Shown here piece after piece: positions 59,209-64,000 of a DNA stretch of 64,000 nucleotides. Where the stretch lies: the NCBI GenBank assembly GCA_021768625.1, contig JAETUM010000007.1:1-64000 (forward strand). Direction: 5' to 3'. The first letter of the stretch is position 1. Each line of letters opens with the position of its first letter. The DNA comes from Candidatus Stoquefichus sp. GTDB lineage: Bacteria > Bacillota_I > Bacilli_A > Erysipelotrichales > Coprobacillaceae. Both the position numbers and the translations under genes were made by a program. The notes below the pieces were generated by a model. That model worked only from the letters and a program-made list of their open reading frames with translations. It did not search any database and was not told the DNA's origin.

Positions 59209-60207
59209 ATGAAAAGAATTGTTAATATAATTGTAGTGTTTATTTTAGGAATATGTATTGTTTCTTGCAAGAAGGAGCCTCTTATATTCAAAAGTAAAAA
59301 AGTTGATTTAGAGTATGGTGATATGGTTTCAGAGAATCTTGAGGATTATATAAATATCGAACAATCAGATCAAGATGTATTAAAGAAAGTGAAACTAGAT
59401 TTATCACAAATAAAAAAAGTAAAGGATAAAAATTATCCTGAATTAGGAATACATATTTTAAAAATTGGATATGATGATGAAAGTTATGAAATAGAGATTA
59501 ATGTGAAAGATACAAAAAGTCCTGTGTTTGAAGATTTTAATAGTACTTTAAAATTTGTGAAAGGACAAAAATCTAAGAAAAAGGAACTATTAAAATCTTT
59601 TAAAGTAACAGATGTTGATTCAGTTAATATTGTTATTGACGATAGTCAAGTTAATTATGATAAAGAAGGTGAATATAAAGCAACTGTATGTGCAAGTGAT
59701 TCTACAAATAATAAGACAATAAAAAATTTAAAGATATTCATCGTTAAACCTGCTGTCCAGTTTGTAAATAATCAAGTTGAGTTAAAACTCTGGGATCGAA
59801 AGAAACTTCCTGTTAAAGTTAATACTAAAAATGGGAAAGTCAATTATCGTTCTACTGATCGTAGTATTATTTCAGTGAATAAAAATGGGGTTGTAACTGC
59901 TAAAAGAAAAGGTACAGCAACTGTCATTGCAACAGTAAATGGAGAAGAGGCTAGATGTAAAATAACGGTTAGTAAACCAAATATTACTAATTCCCAACAT
60001 GCAACAAAATATTTATTAAATTATTTAAAAGCTAATGGAAAGTCTATACCATCATTTAATGAATTTGAATATGTATCAGAATATGGATATGTTATTCATG
60101 GATATAACATGGGATTAGATTTTACTTTTACAAGTTATTGGTATGCTATTTCTAAAAATGGTGATATATATGATGAAATGCTTTTTGAATATGTTTATAA
60201 AAGTTAA
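59209..60207 (+). CDS. Lipoprotein with Big2 domain
   Basis: 332 aa from the ATG at 59209 (GGGGGATTTTT). Lipobox (GICIVSC), two Ig/cadherin-like domains (~20-185, including NVKDTKSPVFEDF and GEYKATVCASDSTNN), a Big2 domain (~190-262, VNYRSTDRSIISVNKNGVVT) and a C-terminal ~70-residue domain. Function unknown; last in the cell-envelope group. Confidence 0.72.
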   Translation: MKRIVNIIVVFILGICIVSCKKEPLIFKSKKVDLEYGDMVSENLEDYINIEQSDQDVLKKVKLDLSQIKKVKDKNYPELGIHILKIGYDDESYEIEINVKDTKSPVFEDFNSTLKFVKGQKSKKKELLKSFKVTDVDSVNIVIDDSQVNYDKEGEYKATVCASDSTNNKTIKNLKIFIVKPAVQFVNNQVELKLWDRKKLPVKVNTKNGKVNYRSTDRSIISVNKNGVVTAKRKGTATVIATVNGEEARCKITVSKPNITNSQHATKYLLNYLKANGKSIPSFNEFEYVSEYGYVIHGYNMGLDFTFTSYWYAISKNGDIYDEMLFEYVYKS

Positions 60208-60657
60208 TATTAATTTTATTTGTGAACTTAATATATTGTAGTAAATTAGATTATAATGTGTATGGTAAGGATATTTAAAAATATATGATTAGTAGAATAA
60301 TTGAATAAAAATAATTTGTACTGAGGATATTTGTGATATAAAGTAAAAAACTTAATTTTTATATTTTTTGATAAAGAATAATTCTTTATTCAAGGCATAC
60401 TAATGGAAACAGTGAAACCTATAGATGTGATTATGATGGTAAGAATTAATCTATACATATAGTGATTGGTGAGAAAAAACTTGTACAATATAATTGAGGT
60501 TAAATCGTTGTAATAAGGATAAAAAAGAAGAATGATATTTTGTTGAAAGAAAGGGAAAACTTTCTATAAAGTGTATATAAAAATTGTTTTCTTTTTATGA
60601 AATATTTTTATAAATAGATATGAGTTGATATATACTTATTGCAAGGAGAGATAAGAA
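60208..60657. other. 450-bp intergenic region with possible decayed gene
   Basis: No open frame of note. A stretch near 60412-60445 reads N-S-E-T-Y-R-C-D-Y-D-G-K before a stop, reminiscent of the FDYDGKK/NYDNKK segment of the split-gene family, so degraded duplicate sequence is possible. The AEC gene's AAGGAGAG site lies at its end. Confidence 0.35.
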
Positions 60658-61587
60658 ATGGAATTAAGTTTTTTATTAATGCAACAAATATGTCAATTAT
60701 TTATTATGATATTTTTTGGCTTTTTATTAGTCAAGACAAAAACATTATCAACAAGTGATAGTAAAGTTTTATCAAAGTTATTATTATTTGTTGTTTCACC
60801 ATGTGCTATTATTACATCTTTTACAATAGAATATACTCCAGATAAATTAATGGGTTTAGGATTAGCCTTTTTAGGAGCATTTATCGTACATATTGTTTAT
60901 ATCCCATTAACTGAGTTATTAGCAAAAGTATTTGGATTTGCTCCAATAGAAAAAGCAACAATTATTTATTCAAATTCAGGAAATCTTATTATTCCATTAG
61001 TAGGTGCAATACTAGGGAAAGAATGGGTATTATATACAAGTGGTTATATGGTTATTCAAACAATCTTATTGTGGACACATGCAAAAAGTTTAGTATGTAA
61101 TGAAAAAAATTACGATATAAAAAAGATTTTTCTAAATATCAATGTTATAGCTATTATTATTGGATTATGTATATTTTTCTTTCAATTTCAATTACCTGGT
61201 CTTGTTTTAACAACTATTGATAAAGTAGGATCTATGATGGGACCTGTTGCTATGATAGTTATTGGTATGCTTATTGGTAATATGAATTTTAAAGATATTT
61301 TTAGTGAGAAGAGAACATATTTGATATGTTTTATGAGATTGATTGTTTATCCACTCATCATTATATTTATATTTAAGTTAAGTGGATTAACATACTTAAC
61401 GACTGATGCAACACAGATTTTACTTATTACCATTTTAGCAGCAAGTGCACCAGCAGCAGCAACAATTACACAATTTGCACAATTGTATAATAAGCATCCT
61501 GGATATGCGAGTGTTATGAATGTTATGAGTGTTATTTTTAGTATTATAACGATGCCTTTGATGGTAATGCTTTATCAAATTTTGTAG
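60658..61587 (+). CDS. AEC-family (auxin efflux carrier-like) transporter
   Basis: 309 aa with about ten TM segments in two fivefold halves. IIYSNSGNLIIPLVGAILG and ASAPAAATITQFAQLY match the two broken-helix regions of AEC permeases, which export organic acids such as malate. The substrate cannot be fixed. Confidence 0.88.
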   Translation: MELSFLLMQQICQLFIMIFFGFLLVKTKTLSTSDSKVLSKLLLFVVSPCAIITSFTIEYTPDKLMGLGLAFLGAFIVHIVYIPLTELLAKVFGFAPIEKATIIYSNSGNLIIPLVGAILGKEWVLYTSGYMVIQTILLWTHAKSLVCNEKNYDIKKIFLNINVIAIIIGLCIFFFQFQLPGLVLTTIDKVGSMMGPVAMIVIGMLIGNMNFKDIFSEKRTYLICFMRLIVYPLIIIFIFKLSGLTYLTTDATQILLITILAASAPAAATITQFAQLYNKHPGYASVMNVMSVIFSIITMPLMVMLYQIL

Positions 61588-61619
61588 AAATTATTGATAT
61601 CATAGTTTAACAAATAGAC

Positions 61620-61647
61620 TTGATTTTATAGATATTTATGATATACT
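61620..61647 (+). promoter_or_regulatory. Promoter of the riboswitch/antiporter unit
   Basis: TTGATT, 16-bp spacer, TATACT, about 12 bp before the aptamer. Confidence 0.65.
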
Positions 61648-61658
61648 ACTTTCATATT

Positions 61659-61745
61659 AAAGGGGAGTAGCTTCTTCGTACTTCATTCGTCATCACGTTA
61701 AATAACCGGATGGAGTGGACACATTTGTGGTTAGCAAGACCTTTA
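61659..61745 (+). promoter_or_regulatory. yybP-ykoY (Mn2+) riboswitch aptamer
   Basis: AAAGGGGAGTAG at the 5' side and GTTAGCAAGACCTTT at the 3' side are the conserved yybP-ykoY strands; AAAGG pairs with CCTTT to form P1. The class senses Mn2+ and commonly precedes cation transporters, as here. Confidence 0.88.
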
Positions 61746-61788
61746 TATCATTGTTTTTATAATGATATAAAAGTCTTGTTTTATTTTT
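61736..61788 (+). terminator. Riboswitch expression platform (terminator)
   Basis: AAGACCTTTATATCATT / AATGATATAAAAGTCTT (16 of 17 paired) then a T-rich run. Its 5' arm includes the CCTTT of P1, so metal-stabilised P1 would prevent the terminator: an ON switch. Confidence 0.85.
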
Positions 61789-61808
61789 GAAAAATAGGAG
61801 GGAAAAAG

Positions 61809-62750
61809 ATGGTCTTAAATATTGTTTTATTAATTGTAGGATTTGTACTTTTAATTAAAGGTGCTGATGTTTTTGTTGAAGGGGCATCAAAAGTAGCAGC
61901 AATGTTAAAAATCCCACAAATTGTTATTGGGTTAACAATTGTAGCTTTTGGGACAAGTGCGCCAGAAGCAGCTGTTAGTATTACATCTTCCTTTAAAGGA
62001 ACAGCAGGGATTGCAATTGGAAATATTATAGGGAGTAATATTGCCAATGTATTATTAATTTTAGGTGTTTCTGGAATGATTGGGACATTAGTTGTTAAAA
62101 AGAATACATATATGATTGAAACACCTTTTGTAATATTAATCTCAATTGTTTTACTAGTAGTGGGATATTTAGGTGGAAATATTTCTCGTATAGATGGATG
62201 TGTTCTGTGGGTATTTTTCCTCGCTTTCTTATATTATTTATATCGTTTAACAAAAAAAGGTGATGATACAGCAATAGACGATATTCCAGAACTAGATGAA
62301 AATGATCGTTTATGGAAATTGGTTATTATGATAATATTAGGGATTATTTGTGTTGTTGTTGGAAGTCAGGTTACTGTTGATTCAGCAAGTTATATAGCTA
62401 AAGAGTTTGGAGTGGCTGATCGTATTATTGGATTGACAATTGTATCTATTGGAACATCTTTGCCTGAATTAGTTACATCAGTGAGTGCTTCATTAAAAGG
62501 AAAAAATGATATTGCTATAGGAAATATTATAGGAAGTAATATTTTTAATATTCTTTTTGTATTAGGTACAGCTGCTTTAGTTGCTCCAAACGGGATACCT
62601 TTTGCAAATGGATTTATCATAGATGGAATTATTTCTATTGGAGCGGTCCTTTTGTTTATGTTATTTATAGGGAAGGACATGAAGTTAAAGAAATATGGGG
62701 CGTTTATTATGTTAGTTTCATATGTCTGCTATATTATATATATCTTATAA
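61809..62750 (+). CDS. CaCA-family Ca2+(Na+)/H+ or Na+ antiporter, YrbG-like
   Basis: 313 aa with ten TM helices in two inverted halves. Each has an alpha-repeat: AFGTSAPEAAVSI with GNIIGSNIANVLLILG, and SIGTSLPELVTSV with GNIIGSNIFNILFVLG; the Glu residues coordinate the cation. GGAGGGAAAAAG precedes the ATG. Control by the Mn2+ riboswitch suggests Mn2+ or Ca2+ export. Confidence 0.92.
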   Translation: MVLNIVLLIVGFVLLIKGADVFVEGASKVAAMLKIPQIVIGLTIVAFGTSAPEAAVSITSSFKGTAGIAIGNIIGSNIANVLLILGVSGMIGTLVVKKNTYMIETPFVILISIVLLVVGYLGGNISRIDGCVLWVFFLAFLYYLYRLTKKGDDTAIDDIPELDENDRLWKLVIMIILGIICVVVGSQVTVDSASYIAKEFGVADRIIGLTIVSIGTSLPELVTSVSASLKGKNDIAIGNIIGSNIFNILFVLGTAALVAPNGIPFANGFIIDGIISIGAVLLFMLFIGKDMKLKKYGAFIMLVSYVCYIIYIL

Positions 62751-62775
62751 AGAAAGTTATTTGCTTTCTTTTTTT
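62749..62775 (+). terminator. Terminator after the antiporter gene
   Basis: AAAGAAAG / CTTTCTTT with a 7-nt loop and continuing T run. Confidence 0.75.
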
Positions 62776-62832
62776 ACACAGAATTTACATAAATAAATAT
62801 TAAAATAAAAAGAGAGAGGGGGGGTAGTTTGT

Positions 62833-64000
62833 ATGAAGAAAATATTAATAGTTGTAATCTTAATTATTGGAAGTATTGGAGGGTATTTTTTCTATTCATC
62901 TCAAAAAGATCCATATCGTCAAAAGCAAGCAATTACAGAATTAACTTGTTTAAAAGGTAATGATATTCCTCAAATTGAAAGTTTGGGTAATGGCAAGATT
63001 TTAATATGGAAGGATGCTTTTAATGAGAAAACAGATAAAAGTCAGAGCACTTTTCAAATTATTGACATTATAGAAGATAAAATATTATATACTTTAAACT
63101 TTCATAAGTATTATCAAGTTAAAAATATATATCCTAATAAAATTATTTTAGAAGATGATATGGGAAATTATGAAATATATGATTTTGAACTAAAAAAGAT
63201 AGATGTGATTCAAGTGGATTATAGTGGGGGCTTCTTTGATTCTCATTTAGATTATTATTATTTGGATCATAATGCCTTATTTGTTTTAGATATAAAGACT
63301 AAAGAAAGTCATCAGGTTGAATTAGAAAATAATTTAAGATTTTCTAATTTAGTAGGTATTTATGATCATTATTTAGTATGCAATCTTAATACAAATTATT
63401 CGCAAATACCTTTTTGTATAGCTACTATAGATTTAGATAATGGAACATTAACTGTGTGTAATGAAAAATATTCTGAGTTAAATGCAACAAATCATTTTCA
63501 ATTTTTTACAAGATATGATGAGAAAGATGGACAAATTTATCATACTTATAATGTAGAAGAGAAATATTATACATTTTCAGAATCATTATTATCAACTCAA
63601 ATGAGAGATTTCTATTTGATACCAAAAACATCTTATTTTTGTGATTTAGGACCATTGATGGAAGGCGATTTTCAAAAAAATGAAGATTTGAGAACTGAAG
63701 AGACTGTTATATACAAATTAGGAAAAACAATAACATCATGTCATTTAAAAGATTATGGATATAATCATGGTTTCTATACATTAACATATTTAGAAGATGA
63801 AAATTTAATTGTTGGTTATCATCATTCACTTATTATTATTGATCCTACATACTTAGCTTTTGATAATTTTAAGGAAGTAAAAACAGAAGATATGCAATTA
63901 AAGAATCAAAAAATAATAGATCAGTATTGTTTAGAACCAAAATCAAAAGTTAAAGGTTTAAATAATGCTAAAAAGAAAATAAAAGAATTGGAAAAAACAT
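62833..64000 (+). CDS. Membrane-anchored hypothetical protein, cut by the window end
   Basis: At least 389 codons, still open at the edge. N-terminal TM (ILIVVILIIGSIGGYFFY), then extracytoplasmic beta-rich sequence with repeated short strands (ILIWKDAFNEK, FQIIDIIEDKILYTL, TIDLDNGTLTV), propeller-like. A GAGAGGGGGGGTAG site precedes the ATG. Not recognised. Confidence 0.6.
   Translation, partial: MKKILIVVILIIGSIGGYFFYSSQKDPYRQKQAITELTCLKGNDIPQIESLGNGKILIWKDAFNEKTDKSQSTFQIIDIIEDKILYTLNFHKYYQVKNIYPNKIILEDDMGNYEIYDFELKKIDVIQVDYSGGFFDSHLDYYYLDHNALFVLDIKTKESHQVELENNLRFSNLVGIYDHYLVCNLNTNYSQIPFCIATIDLDNGTLTVCNEKYSELNATNHFQFFTRYDEKDGQIYHTYNVEEKYYTFSESLLSTQMRDFYLIPKTSYFCDLGPLMEGDFQKNEDLRTEETVIYKLGKTITSCHLKDYGYNHGFYTLTYLEDENLIVGYHHSLIIIDPTYLAFDNFKEVKTEDMQLKNQKIIDQYCLEPKSKVKGLNNAKKKIKELEKT

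Overview
The window is AT-rich (roughly 30% GC by eye) Firmicutes DNA. Gene content and codon use point to a gut-type Erysipelotrichia (Coprobacillaceae / Thomasclavelia-like); this is inference from a GH4/PTS operon, AgrC/LytTR-type signalling, many small secreted FnIII/Big2 proteins and strong GGAGG ribosome sites. No 16S rRNA or other taxonomic marker is present.

Layout. 1-6.4 kb: a carbohydrate block with a TIM-barrel protein, an RpiR-type regulator, a GH4 6-phospho-alpha-glucosidase, a cellobiose-type PTS EIIC and an RDD membrane protein, then a 0.5-kb deletion derivative of an IS1182-like element lying against the stop codon of a rhodanese gene. 6.7-8.7 kb: glycolytic pgk-tpiA. 8.8-11.9 kb: small genes and a two-component locus in which one sensor gene has the GHKL ATPase and the other only the phosphoacceptor helix. 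12.2-15.1 kb and 48.4-52.4 kb: secreted or anchored proteins (FnIII, Big2, CHAP-like). 52.9-60.2 kb: a Ycf46-like AAA+ ATPase cluster of unknown role, followed by YARHG, amidase and Big2 lipoprotein genes. 60.7-64 kb: an AEC transporter, a yybP-ykoY (Mn2+) riboswitch with overlapping terminator, a Ca2+/Na+ antiporter and an unfinished anchored protein.

The centre (15077-48393, 33,317 bp) is a complete Mu-like transposable prophage with 5'-TG...CA-3' ends and a 5-bp target duplication (GTTTT). It splits a host gene: removing the phage and one duplication joins the 5' part (14520-15076) to the 3' part (48399-49083) in frame, giving a 413-aa protein paralogous to its upstream neighbour. In order the phage has a left accessory module of tiny minus-strand genes, a repressor/Cro switch with three shared operators, MuA and MuB, an early region of small genes, GemA- and Mor-like regulators, Mu gp25/26/27-like genes, a NusG/LoaP-like protein, a ~255-nt structured leader, then an SPP1-like head and PBSX/Xkd-like contractile tail, holin and endolysin, an adenine methylase and an XRE regulator. 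Tail chaperone expression uses an A AAA AAC -1 frameshift.

The most novel signals are: (1) a structured RNA-like motif present three times in the phage early region (18666, 21987, 24805), always at the stop codon of one gene and just before the ribosome site of the next, with covarying stems and an invariant UCACAAG loop; (2) a phage NusG/LoaP paralogue next to a leader with two intrinsic terminators ahead of the late genes, suggesting NusG-type processive antitermination; (3) the uncharacterised Ycf46-like AAA+ cluster.
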